Of a DNA stretch of 64,000 nt, positions 1-8,327 are shown in pieces. The position numbers were made by a program, and so were the translations under genes. The notes beneath the pieces are model-generated. The model had not been told where the DNA came from. It searched no databases and saw only the letters and a list, made by a program, of their open reading frames with translations. Origin of the DNA: Flavobacteriaceae bacterium (lineage in GTDB: Bacteria; Bacteroidota; Bacteroidia; Flavobacteriales; Flavobacteriaceae); contig JABGUL010000036.1 of assembly GCA_018646605.1 (NCBI GenBank), positions 20,367 through 84,366 of the forward strand. The letters are read 5' to 3'. The stretch's first letter is position 1. Each line of letters opens with the position of its first letter.

Positions 1-161
1 CTCAGGTCTAATGCATTGGAATTACGTATCCTATCTGAGGCATACAAGTTTTCGGAATTTAGCATGCTAGCCAAACTCAAACCGCCTAATCCCAAAGTAG
101 TTTTGGTTAAAAAATCTCTTCTGGAATAGTCAGAATTGTCGTGGTCGTGATTGCAATTCAT
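1..161 (-). CDS. DUF1501 family secreted protein, N-terminal fragment
   Basis: The gene runs off the left edge, so only the first 53 codons are visible. It starts with an ATG read at 161-159 on the minus strand, three bases after the stop of the upstream cytochrome-type gene. The N-terminus has a twin-arginine signal (SRRDFLTKTTLGLGGLSLAS), which suggests folded export through the Tat system. DUF1501 proteins are sulfatase-like secreted proteins of unknown activity that almost always follow a PSD1/DUF1553 cytochrome gene, as here. The family call rests on that neighbour and the Tat signal, because the diagnostic core lies outside the window. A short Asn/His/Asp-rich segment precedes the signal. 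Confidence 0.75.
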   Translation of the reverse strand, partial: MNCNHDHDNSDYSRRDFLTKTTLGLGGLSLASMLNSENLYASDRIRNSNALDL

Positions 162-164
162 GGA

Positions 165-3100
165 TTAATACTTATAATAGGATTCGTTTAAATTTAATAA
201 TGTGTTTGCGACTATTGTCATAGCAGCAACTTTATCTGCTCGAGCCAACCCGTTATATTTTGACTTTCCAACGTTCAAAACTTTATAGGCTTCAGCTCTA
301 TTTTTTCTATAGAATCCTAATTGATTTTGATACAGTTCGTTCAATAAGATTACTTCACTTTCTTTTGGAAATCTTGAAGTTGCCAACCTAAATCCGTGTT
401 TAATTTGGTCTTTGATATCTCCTTTAGACTCCGAAAAAATACGTTCTGCAAAAACACGAGAGGCTTCAAAAAACTGAACATCATTTAGTAATATTAATGA
501 TTGTAAGGGAGAAGAAGTATTCTCTCTTTTTATAGTACATATTTCCCTTGCTGTAGCATCAAAAGTAACCAGTGAAGGCGGAGGTGACCCTCTTTTGATG
601 AAAGTATAAATCCCTCTTCGGTAGAGGTCTTCACCTTCGGATTCTTCGTATTCTAATAGGCGAATTGAAAAGGTATTTTTTTCTTTCCACAACCCTTTAG
701 GCTGGTACGGTTTTACACTAGGACCACCTATTTTTTCTGACAATAACCCGCTCACAGCTAGGGCATTATTTCGGATCATTTCTGCGGGTAAGCGACGGGT
801 ATTTCCTCTGGCTAGTAAAATGTTGTTGGGATCAATATTATTTTTTTTATCATCAAAAAGGGCTTTTTGCTTGTAGGTTTCAGAAAGGACTAACTGTTTG
901 ACAAGTCTTCTTATATCCCAATTATTTTCCATGAAATCAACGGCAAGCCAGTCCAGTAATTCGGGATGGGAAGGGAGCGCACCTTGAACCCCAAAATCCG
1001 TAGGCGTTGAAACGAGTCCGTTTCCAAAAAGCATTTGCCAGTACCTATTTACAGCAACCCGTGCTGTCAATGGATTGTTTTTTTGAAAGAGCCATTGCGC
1101 TAATCCAAGTCTATTTTTAGGAAGGTCTGGGTCCATAGCGGGAAGAACTTCAGGAGTCAGAGATGCTACTTTTAAGCTAGGCTCGTTGTAGTTTCCTCGG
1201 CTATACAGATAGGTAGTTCTTGCTTGGTCCAATTCTTCCATCACCATGACTTCTAAAACGGGCTCTATTTCTTCTCTCCAGGCGTTTAGATTTTCTTTAA
1301 GATTTTTTTGAACAGCGCTATATTTGGGATGATTTTGGATCCAATGGTTTTTTGCTAAGGTTTCATCTACAGGAGTTGTTTTCCCTGAATATTGATCAAA
1401 TAGCATTTTTACTTCTAGATTTGAAATAGACTTATTAAAGATTTTCAAATCGTCCATTTTCCCCATAAATAAGCCATTATCACCTGTGGAACCTTCGTAT
1501 GTTTTACCAATTAAAACGGGACGTTCTTCAATATTTATCCCACTTGCAGAGACAGGTTTTATGGATTTTGATAAATTATTTAGGCGTGTTTCAAACTCAA
1601 ATTTTTCGCCATTTTTAAAAAGATTAATCCCTCCTGCTTTACCGGTTCCGTCATAGGAAAAGGCGATATGGGACCACTCATTTACTTGGATGCTGTCTTT
1701 GGAACGCACATGAATCATGTTTCCTGGGGACATATTTATTAACCTGAGGTTGAGGTGGTTTTGGTCGTCTAAATAGAAATCCCAACCACGCCACCAATTG
1801 TTTTTCCCCCCTGTGGTTCCTAAAATAAATTGTCTTGATTTCTCTTTTCTTTGGTTTGTCTGCGTCCAAATTGCAGCCGAAAAGGAATCGGTCCATTCAA
1901 AGTTTGGAATTTCTTTATTGATTGAGAGCCGGTCATAATCACTTTTGAATTCAAGCGCTTCTCCTTTTACACCTTTTACAACCTTAGGAGCTTTACTTGA
2001 TTTTACGTTTCTATTATTATCTGCTATAAAATAGTCTGAGCGAACTTGGGATAGTTTGTCAAAAGGATAATATCCTATTTGATGTTTGTTTAAATCAGAT
2101 TCTTTTGGGAGTTTGTCTATATATTGGTATACCTCTGCAAGCTCTTTTTGTGTAAGCTGCATTTTGGTTTCAGTTTCTTTAATAAGGACTTGGAGTTTCT
2201 CTAATTGTTCTTCTTGATTTTCCGAGGGGAGATAAAGCAAGGGGCCAAAATCACCATCGTCTCCGGTCATTCCCAACTCTCTTACGTTATTAAAAAATCC
2301 ACTAAGTTGATAATAATCTTTTTGTGAGATGGGATCAAATTTATGGTCATGACATTTCGCGCAAGCAACAGTAAGCCCTAAAAAGGCAGTACTGAAAGTT
2401 TCGGTTCGATCAAAAACATAATTCAGGCGCCATTCCTCATCGATGACACCTCCCTCTGCTGTCATTGGAGAGTTTCGGTTGAACGCTGTTGCCAATTTTT
2501 GCTCTCGTGTGGCATTTGGAAGTAAGTCACCAGCAAGTTGCCAGGTTACAAATTGGTCGTAGGGCATTTTTTTGGTAAATGCATCGATCACCCAATCTCT
2601 CCAAGGCCACATGGTTCTGAGTCCATCTGCATGCAGGCCATGCGAATCGGCATAGCGTGACACATCTAGCCAGTCTAGCGTAAGTCGTTCTGCAAAGGAA
2701 TTACTCTCTATTAGTTGGTCTACAAGGCGTTCATAACTCCCAGACAAGGTGTCTTTCAAAAAGGAATCTATTTGATTTAATGATGGCGGCAAACCGGTAA
2801 GATCAAAACTAAGTCTTCTTATCAAGGTTTCTTTATCTGCTTGAGGCTCAAATTCTAATTCGTTTTCAAGGAGTTTATCGTAAATAAACTGATCTATTTC
2901 TAGGGGATATTTCTCTTTAGCAACAGGACTTGCTTCGGCTTTTTTTGGAGGATTAAAAGACCAATGTTCTTTCCACTCAGCGCCTTGTTCAATCCATTTT
3001 AAAAGGAAAGCCTTCTCTCGAGCGGATAATTTGAGGTTTGATTCAGGCGGTGGCATTTGGGTTTCAGGGTCTGTGCTTATTATTCGATGAGCACTTTCAC

Positions 3101-3419
3101 TTCCATAAAGATTTGATTTTGAAAAGGCCTTTTTTCCGCTTTCTAATTTTGCAAAAGCAATGGTTTCTATATCCAATCGAAGACCTGCTTTTCGGGTATT
3201 CTCATCTGGGCCATGGCATTTAAAACAGCGATCTGAAAGAATAGGTTTTATATGATAATTAAAATCTACAACCTCAGGGAGGCTTTCCATTTCTTGAGTT
3301 ATTTCATCTGGGATTACGAAAGTACATTTTGTGAAGAGGAATCCAAGAAGTATTATAATACCAATAAGTAGTTTGGATTTATTTAAAAACCAAGTTTCTT
3401 TAGATAGTAGCAACATCAA
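165..3419 (-). CDS. PSD1 and planctomycete-type cytochrome c protein with LamG domain
   Basis: A 1084-residue exported protein. In order it has a hydrophobic N-terminal anchor, a cytochrome-c-like segment with CFKCHGPDE (CxxCH haem site), a DUF1549 domain (LIRRLSFDLTGLPPS), a second CxxCH-type motif (CAKCHDHKFDP), a central LamG/concanavalin-like insertion (roughly residues 470-640), and a C-terminal DUF1553 domain (NRLGLAQWLF, NRYWQMLFG). The family is typical of Planctomycetes and Verrucomicrobia and also occurs in marine Bacteroidota, usually paired with a DUF1501 protein, as here. Its function is unknown. The two haem motifs suggest an envelope redox protein, and the LamG domain suggests carbohydrate or surface binding. 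The start at 3419 places the hydrophobic segment at residues 15-33. Confidence 0.85.
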   Translation of the reverse strand: MMLLLSKETWFLNKSKLLIGIIILLGFLFTKCTFVIPDEITQEMESLPEVVDFNYHIKPILSDRCFKCHGPDENTRKAGLRLDIETIAFAKLESGKKAFSKSNLYGSESAHRIISTDPETQMPPPESNLKLSAREKAFLLKWIEQGAEWKEHWSFNPPKKAEASPVAKEKYPLEIDQFIYDKLLENELEFEPQADKETLIRRLSFDLTGLPPSLNQIDSFLKDTLSGSYERLVDQLIESNSFAERLTLDWLDVSRYADSHGLHADGLRTMWPWRDWVIDAFTKKMPYDQFVTWQLAGDLLPNATREQKLATAFNRNSPMTAEGGVIDEEWRLNYVFDRTETFSTAFLGLTVACAKCHDHKFDPISQKDYYQLSGFFNNVRELGMTGDDGDFGPLLYLPSENQEEQLEKLQVLIKETETKMQLTQKELAEVYQYIDKLPKESDLNKHQIGYYPFDKLSQVRSDYFIADNNRNVKSSKAPKVVKGVKGEALEFKSDYDRLSINKEIPNFEWTDSFSAAIWTQTNQRKEKSRQFILGTTGGKNNWWRGWDFYLDDQNHLNLRLINMSPGNMIHVRSKDSIQVNEWSHIAFSYDGTGKAGGINLFKNGEKFEFETRLNNLSKSIKPVSASGINIEERPVLIGKTYEGSTGDNGLFMGKMDDLKIFNKSISNLEVKMLFDQYSGKTTPVDETLAKNHWIQNHPKYSAVQKNLKENLNAWREEIEPVLEVMVMEELDQARTTYLYSRGNYNEPSLKVASLTPEVLPAMDPDLPKNRLGLAQWLFQKNNPLTARVAVNRYWQMLFGNGLVSTPTDFGVQGALPSHPELLDWLAVDFMENNWDIRRLVKQLVLSETYKQKALFDDKKNNIDPNNILLARGNTRRLPAEMIRNNALAVSGLLSEKIGGPSVKPYQPKGLWKEKNTFSIRLLEYEESEGEDLYRRGIYTFIKRGSPPPSLVTFDATAREICTIKRENTSSPLQSLILLNDVQFFEASRVFAERIFSESKGDIKDQIKHGFRLATSRFPKESEVILLNELYQNQLGFYRKNRAEAYKVLNVGKSKYNGLARADKVAAMTIVANTLLNLNESYYKY

Positions 3420-3511
3420 GATTAGATTAAATTATATCTCTAATATAAAGAATATTTAAGAGATAATGATTTTGAGCTATTTGTGTTTTTTTAAAATCCG
3501 AAAAAGGAGGC

Positions 3512-4462
3512 TTACAGTTTGAATTTTTGACCCTTTCTAGCAATGTTGAACCCTTCCTCAATTACCCATTTGGTTTCTTCGCTTTCAGGATTTAGCATGG
3601 GGTTGGTATGGTTCATGTGAATGAAGTATACTTTATTTTTTAATTCTTTTGAAGCGGAAGATAAATAAGCAATTGTTTCTTTCACTAGGGGGTGAGGAAT
3701 TTCTGATATCGGGCGATAGTTTATTTCTTTAGCGTCAAAAAAAGTAGCATCGATAAAGGCATAATCTACTTTTTCAAGCAACTCGATTAAACTAAACTCC
3801 CACTTTGACCACTTGTCGATATCTGGGATAAAAAGCACTTTTTTGTTTGGCCCTTGAATTCGATACCCAACAGTTTCAGAAAACTCATCTCTGTGGGGTA
3901 CTAAAAGTGGTGTAACAGTAATTTCAGGGCTAGGTGTTGCTACTTTATTTTTATCTAAGGGGATGAGTTCAATGTTTTTTAGGGAAACGAGCTGACTCCA
4001 AGGGCCATTTTTACTCAAAAAAGCACTCATTTTTGGCATTACATAGACGGGTATATTTTTGGCCCCCAGCGCTTCTCGCCCAAGTTGCATAAGTCCAGAA
4101 TAGTGTCCCATATGGGCATGTGTTAAAAAAATAGACACAGACGTTTTGTTAAGTTCCTTCCATTGAGAGATAATGTCAGGTGTGGCTTCAAAGAGAAGGC
4201 TTGAATTCGTTTTAGGGATAAGTATAGCAAGTGCAGTAACATTCCTTTTTTCCTTTTGCTCATGGGAAAGGGTGTTACAGCAAGATTTCTCACAAGCAAG
4301 ATGGGGAGATCCGCCGTCTTGAACAGTTCCTAATACGGTAAGGAAGGGCTCTGTTTGATTTAGTTGAGAACATAACATGGAGGGAATAAGAAAAACGCCT
4401 ATTCCAAAACGAAACAGGTTCTTGGTTAAATACCGAATAAATTTCTTTTTACTCCAATGCAT
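3512..4462 (-). CDS. PqqB-like MBL-fold metallohydrolase
   Basis: A 316-residue exported protein with an N-terminal hydrophobic segment. The motifs VLGTVQDGGSPHLACEKSCC, LTHAHMGHYSGLMQLGREA, DIDKW and a late HMNHTNP place it in the PqqB-like branch of the metallo-beta-lactamase fold. The usual HxHxDH metal motif reads HAHMGH, with Gly in place of Asp. I believe this is normal for the Bacteroidota branch, but I could not check it. No other pqq genes are nearby, so a role in PQQ synthesis is unlikely. A periplasmic hydrolase or oxidase of unknown substrate is the safer reading. It overlaps the upstream plug-like gene by 14 bases, so the two are probably translated together. Confidence 0.75.
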   Translation of the reverse strand: MHWSKKKFIRYLTKNLFRFGIGVFLIPSMLCSQLNQTEPFLTVLGTVQDGGSPHLACEKSCCNTLSHEQKEKRNVTALAILIPKTNSSLLFEATPDIISQWKELNKTSVSIFLTHAHMGHYSGLMQLGREALGAKNIPVYVMPKMSAFLSKNGPWSQLVSLKNIELIPLDKNKVATPSPEITVTPLLVPHRDEFSETVGYRIQGPNKKVLFIPDIDKWSKWEFSLIELLEKVDYAFIDATFFDAKEINYRPISEIPHPLVKETIAYLSSASKELKNKVYFIHMNHTNPMLNPESEETKWVIEEGFNIARKGQKFKL

Positions 4463-4916
4463 TCAGAGTGATAATTTCTATAACGCCAGCTCTTCCTAGC
4501 TGACCCCATTTGTTTGTCTCAGCAAGGGATTCGTAAATATTTACTTCACGTATATTTTGCAATGAAATCACTTCTGGGGGAGAATAATACTGTTGACCAT
4601 CAACGATCCAAAGAGGATAGGCTTGCGAATTTGAAAAGGATTCAGATTGTCTGATAATTACAAGCCCTCTTTGGGTGTCAATTCTTGCAGACCCCAAGTG
4701 TTCTCTAATGGCCAATACCAAGTTGGGGGCATTTTCATTTATTCCCCAAGCATTTAAGCCTCTTTTGGCATAACGGTCTTTTTGTTTTTCAAAGGCCTTC
4801 TGTTTTTTGAGTTCTCTCAGCTCTTTTTTGGTAAGGTCTTTAGCTTCAATTTCAGTTTGTCCGTAGCTGGTTATGCTTAACATTCCTAATAGCAATAATA
4901 GAATTAATTTTTTCAT
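4449..4916 (-). CDS. small exported protein with TonB-plug-like C-terminus
   Basis: A 155-residue protein with a clear signal peptide (KKLILLLLLGMLSITSYGQ). A charged Lys/Glu-rich stretch (about residues 25-50) follows. The C-terminal part contains YPLWIVDGQQYYSPPEVISL and a late GRAGVIEIITL, resembling the 'xxDG...I..GVIxIxT' layout of TonB receptor plug domains without a barrel. Such stand-alone plug-like proteins occur in Bacteroidota; their job is unknown. It is the first gene of a two-gene unit with the PqqB-like hydrolase, which it overlaps by 14 bases. The function is not recognised. Confidence 0.7.
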   Translation of the reverse strand: MKKLILLLLLGMLSITSYGQTEIEAKDLTKKELRELKKQKAFEKQKDRYAKRGLNAWGINENAPNLVLAIREHLGSARIDTQRGLVIIRQSESFSNSQAYPLWIVDGQQYYSPPEVISLQNIREVNIYESLAETNKWGQLGRAGVIEIITLNALE

Positions 4917-4986
4917 GATTTTTTTAGGTTATTGTATTTGTAGTTAGCAATGGTAGTGGGATACGCAAAACAACTATGCTACTTTA

Positions 4987-4994
4987 CAAAAGTA
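4987..4994 (-). promoter_or_regulatory. candidate -7 box for the plug-like/PqqB-like unit
   Basis: Read on the minus strand this is TACTTTTG, a match to the Bacteroidota -7 consensus TAnnTTTG. It lies about 70 bases upstream of the ATG at 4916. I see no good -33 TTG at the expected distance, so the call is tentative. Confidence 0.3.
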
Positions 4995-5128
4995 GTCGTT
5001 ATTTGTATAACTCGCTTTGTTAGAGGCAAGAAAACAGCTGTTTTTTTAAATGGATTAATAAACATTAACGTAAACACTTTGTTTAGTCAAAGTTTCTTGC
5101 TTACTTTTACTTAATTCAAAACATTAAC

Positions 5129-5605
5129 ATGAAATTTTTAAACGCCCCTAAAATCACATTTTTTCTGTTCACCCTAGCAACTATTATTAGTTGTGGCAAA
5201 GAGGAGGTGCTTCCACCCGACAATTTAATTGGACAATGGAATGTTTATTCTATTACTGACACTTCTGGTTCTGTAATTGTTTGGGATGAATTGGTAGCCG
5301 ACCTTGTAAACTTAATTCCTACCTACAGCTGTATGGAATTTACAGCATCTGTTACAGAACAACTTGTAACGACACGTTATGTTTTAGCAGATGAAAATTC
5401 TACAGCATGTAAAAGCCCTATTGTTAGTGCTTATACATGGTTAGTGGATACAGATTCAGGAAATTATTACTTTACTCAGGGGAATATAACGAATGAATAT
5501 TTGATTTCTTTTTCTAACAGCAATAATCGAATGACATGGGTTGATCAAACCAATGGGACCATTACCGTTTGGGATCGTGAACAACAAACAACAACAACGG
5601 AATAG
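5129..5605 (+). CDS. lipocalin-like lipoprotein
   Basis: A 158-residue protein with a lipoprotein signal ending in ATIISCGKEE, so Cys22 would be lipidated. The mature part begins with LIGQWNVYSITDTSG, the typical opening of the small lipocalin-like domains of Bacteroidota lipoproteins, followed by alternating beta strands. Two later cysteines may form a disulphide. The ligand and role are unknown. It is followed 41 bases later by another small lipoprotein in the same direction. Confidence 0.75.
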   Translation: MKFLNAPKITFFLFTLATIISCGKEEVLPPDNLIGQWNVYSITDTSGSVIVWDELVADLVNLIPTYSCMEFTASVTEQLVTTRYVLADENSTACKSPIVSAYTWLVDTDSGNYYFTQGNITNEYLISFSNSNNRMTWVDQTNGTITVWDREQQTTTTE

Positions 5606-5646
5606 TTGTAATAAAGAATTAAAACAGGTTATATAATTTAATATTT

Positions 5647-6021
5647 ATGAAAAAAACAGTTACACTCGCATTACTTTTCTTGGTTGCCTCTTGTGGCGTT
5701 TTAAAGAAAACGGTGAAAGACCCCTATGTAGGCTCTTTTAATTTCACCGTTTTTGAGGTTGATAATTATGGTGATATTCCAGTTAAATTAACCATAAATA
5801 AAGAAGGTGAAAATTACATCTCTCAGATGGAGTTGGCCAGCGGTGGAGACACCGGAAATGACATGCAGATAAATAGTACATCGTTCAATGACGGAGTCTT
5901 AACAATTGAAGCGACTGCTTCAGGGTTTGATATTTATTTCGAACTAACAGTAGATGGAGATGATATTTCAGGTGCTATGATGGGGATGTTTGACATTGAA
6001 GGAACGCGAATAAAAGAGTAG
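5647..6021 (+). CDS. small conserved lipoprotein
   Basis: A 124-residue protein with a short lipoprotein signal (LFLVASCGVLK, lipidated Cys at residue 16). The mature domain is a predicted all-beta module with PYVGSFNFTVFEVDNYGDIPV and a repeated pattern of hydrophobic strands, ending in EGTRIKE. Similar small lipoproteins occur widely in Flavobacteriia without an assigned function. A strong terminator hairpin begins 20 bases after the stop. Confidence 0.7.
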   Translation: MKKTVTLALLFLVASCGVLKKTVKDPYVGSFNFTVFEVDNYGDIPVKLTINKEGENYISQMELASGGDTGNDMQINSTSFNDGVLTIEATASGFDIYFELTVDGDDISGAMMGMFDIEGTRIKE

Positions 6022-6040
6022 TCTTAAAAATTATTTTTAA

Positions 6041-6073
6041 AAAAACGCCTTATGATAAATAAGGCGTTTTTTT
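6041..6073. terminator. bidirectional rho-independent terminator
   Basis: A perfect 12-base inverted repeat (AAAAACGCCTTA, loop TGATAAA, TAAGGCGTTTTT) flanked by an A run and a T run. It lies between a plus-strand lipoprotein gene and the minus-strand Lrp gene and can end both transcripts. Confidence 0.9.
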
Positions 6074-6100
6074 TTGAAAACGTTAGGAATTAGTTCAGTT

Positions 6101-6553
6101 TTAGAGGATAATTTTAGTAGAATATTTTATTTCTTCTAGCACAATTTGACTTTCAATATCACTAATGTTGTAAATGGATGCAACATCGTTGACCAAGAAA
6201 TCACGAAAGGTTTTAATGTCTGAGAAGCGAACCTTGGCAAGAAAATCAAAACTCCCCGAAGTATGATAAAATTCAATGACAGAATCCAAGCGTTTGATTT
6301 CTTTTACAAACTCATTTCGTTTGTCAGAATGATGATCTTTGATGGTTATATTCATAAAGACAAGGATGCTTTTTCCAACCAAATTTGCATCCAATAAAGC
6401 CACATATTGCTTTATTATACCAGACTTCTGGAGTTTTTTAATCCGTTCATAGATAGGGGTGGTCGTTAGGGACAGTTTTTGTGCCATTTCCTTTGCTGTA
6501 ATCATGGCGTTTACTTGGAGGATTTCAAGGATTTTCTTATCAGTAGCATCCAT
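6101..6553 (-). CDS. Lrp/AsnC family transcriptional regulator
   Basis: A 150-residue regulator. The N-terminal winged helix-turn-helix (MDATDKKILEILQVNAMITAKEMAQKLSLTTTPIYERIKKLQKSGII) is followed by an AsnC/RAM effector domain (VFMNITIKDH, FYHTSGSFDFLAKVRFSD). Proteins of this family form dimers or octamers and sense amino acids or related small molecules. It is divergent from the polyamine operon across roughly 105 bases of AT-rich DNA. By analogy it may control that operon and itself, with arginine or a polyamine as effector; this is inference. Confidence 0.9.
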   Translation of the reverse strand: MDATDKKILEILQVNAMITAKEMAQKLSLTTTPIYERIKKLQKSGIIKQYVALLDANLVGKSILVFMNITIKDHHSDKRNEFVKEIKRLDSVIEFYHTSGSFDFLAKVRFSDIKTFRDFLVNDVASIYNISDIESQIVLEEIKYSTKIIL

Positions 6554-6658
6554 ATTCAGTGTTTATTTTTATTATTTAATAAATTTTTAGCTAAAATTAC
6601 TTAATTATACCATTAAACAAATATTTATAACTACAATATTTGATATTTGCAGCTTAAA

Positions 6659-6922
6659 ATGTTGATTGTGAATCGTGTCATTAGGAGTTTTTCAAAATTT
6701 GATTCTTCGACAAAAGAATCAATTTACAGTGCTTTTTCTGAGGGAGAATTGGAGCGAACTACTTTTCCATATCAAGGCAGTATAGTAGAGGGTGTCATTT
6801 ATAAAACCGAGGAAGCCCTTCTGCTTATTCCTATAAAAACAATACGAGGGATCGAGCTCCGTTTTCTAAAAAGTTCAGAGGACAATGAGGAAGAAATTCC
6901 AGAAATAGCCCCTGACGAATAA
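6659..6922 (+). CDS. small conserved protein upstream of arginine decarboxylase
   Basis: An 87-residue protein if translation starts at the ATG at 6659 (a TTG twelve bases earlier is the alternative). It has no recognised domain. The sequence is mixed alpha/beta (VNRVIRSFSKFDSSTKESIY, GVIYKTEEALLLIPIKTIRGI) with a very acidic tail (EDNEEEIPEIAPDE). Its stop lies seven bases before the decarboxylase ATG, so it is the first gene of the polyamine operon. A regulatory or chaperone role for the next enzyme is possible but unsupported. Confidence 0.65.
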   Translation: MLIVNRVIRSFSKFDSSTKESIYSAFSEGELERTTFPYQGSIVEGVIYKTEEALLLIPIKTIRGIELRFLKSSEDNEEEIPEIAPDE

Positions 6923-6929
6923 ACCGCTA

Positions 6930-8327
6930 ATGAAAAATAAATATTTAGATTTTATAGAACAATCTTTTGATTTTCCACAACCAGAATTTAAATTAAATCA
7001 AAACCATTCCATTGTCTGGGAAGGAGTGGATATAGAATCGTTACTCACAGAACACGGAACGCCGCTAAAGGTAACTTACCTTCCAAAGATCTCCGAAAAA
7101 ATAAAACACGCCAAGGCATTGTTTCAAAAAACAATCTCTGCGTTAAATTATGAAGGGGCTTACAATTATTGTTATTGTACTAAAAGTGCACATTTCAGTC
7201 ACATTTTAGATGAAGCTTTAAAAAACGATATTCATATAGAAACGTCTTCCGCTTTTGATATTGAGATTGTCAAAAAGCTAAAAGCCCAAGGTAAAATCAC
7301 TCAAAATACCTTTGTCATTTGCAATGGATTTAAACGCGATCAATACATTGAAAACATTGCTGAATTAATCAACTCAGGCGATTACAACTGCATTCCCATT
7401 ATTGACAATTACGATGAAATTCAATTGTTGGATGGGCAGATCAATCGGCCGTTTCAAATTGGAATCCGTATTGCATCGGAGGAAGAGCCGAAGTTTGAAT
7501 TTTATACCAGTCGTCTAGGGATAGGCTACAAAAATATAGTCCCTTTTTATAAAAGAGAAATAAAGACAAACCCAAAGTTGGAGCTTAAAATGCTTCATTT
7601 TTTCATCAACACTGGCATCAAAGACAACTCATACTATTGGAATGAACTCCAAAAGTGCTTGAATGTCTATGTGGAGCTAAAGAAGAACTGTCACTCCCTT
7701 ACGGACTTAAATATTGGCGGTGGTTTTCCCACGAAAGATTCTTTGGGCTTTGACTTTGATTACGAATACATGATTTTTGAAATCATTAATTTGATTCAGA
7801 CGGTTTGTAATGAAGGGGGGGTTCCAGTACCCAATATCTTTACCGAATTCGGGTCCTATACAGTAGGGGAATCGGGGGCAATATTTTACGAAGTATTGTA
7901 CCAAAAACAGCAGAACGATAGAGAAAAATGGAACATGATAAATTCCTCATTCATCACAACACTTCCAGATTCGTGGGCTATTAACAAGCGATTTATGATG
8001 TTGCCTATTAATCACTGGAACCAACCCTATGAGCGTGTACTTTTGGGTGGGCTCACCTGTGATAGTGATGACTACTACAACAATGAGCAGCATGTAAATG
8101 CCATTTATCTCCCGGTTTTCCCTCAAAAGAAACCCTTGTACATTGGTTTTTTTAATACAGGCGCCTATCAAGAATCGTTGGGTGGTTTTGGAGGTTTACA
8201 ACACTGCTTAATACCACAGCCAAAACACATTTTGATTCATAAAACGGAAACAGGTGAATTGGAAACGAACATTTTTGCTGAACAACAAAGTGCAGATAAT
8301 TTCATGAAACTATTGGGTTATGAGTGA
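6930..8327 (+). CDS. speA: arginine decarboxylase (short, PLP-dependent fold III)
   Basis: A 465-residue PLP enzyme of the alanine-racemase-barrel type. It probably converts arginine to agmatine, the first step of putrescine synthesis. The PLP lysine is in NYCYCTKSAHFSH near residue 90. The glycine loop for the phosphate is LNIGGGFPTKDS, TEFGSYTVGESGAIFYEV matches the usual EPGR region, and GLTCDSDDYY carries the Cys-Asp substrate motif. It is much shorter than the E. coli SpeA of about 650 residues, as in other Flavobacteriia. The immediately overlapping agmatinase gene (8 bases) supports arginine over lysine, ornithine or carboxynorspermidine as substrate. Confidence 0.82.
   Translation: MKNKYLDFIEQSFDFPQPEFKLNQNHSIVWEGVDIESLLTEHGTPLKVTYLPKISEKIKHAKALFQKTISALNYEGAYNYCYCTKSAHFSHILDEALKNDIHIETSSAFDIEIVKKLKAQGKITQNTFVICNGFKRDQYIENIAELINSGDYNCIPIIDNYDEIQLLDGQINRPFQIGIRIASEEEPKFEFYTSRLGIGYKNIVPFYKREIKTNPKLELKMLHFFINTGIKDNSYYWNELQKCLNVYVELKKNCHSLTDLNIGGGFPTKDSLGFDFDYEYMIFEIINLIQTVCNEGGVPVPNIFTEFGSYTVGESGAIFYEVLYQKQQNDREKWNMINSSFITTLPDSWAINKRFMMLPINHWNQPYERVLLGGLTCDSDDYYNNEQHVNAIYLPVFPQKKPLYIGFFNTGAYQESLGGFGGLQHCLIPQPKHILIHKTETGELETNIFAEQQSADNFMKLLGYE

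Noticed and set aside
1678..1896. Antisense and shadow frames within large genes (for example 1678-1896, 9406-9675, 27082-27501)
   Set aside because: They lie opposite or out of frame with strongly conserved coding regions and have no independent support.
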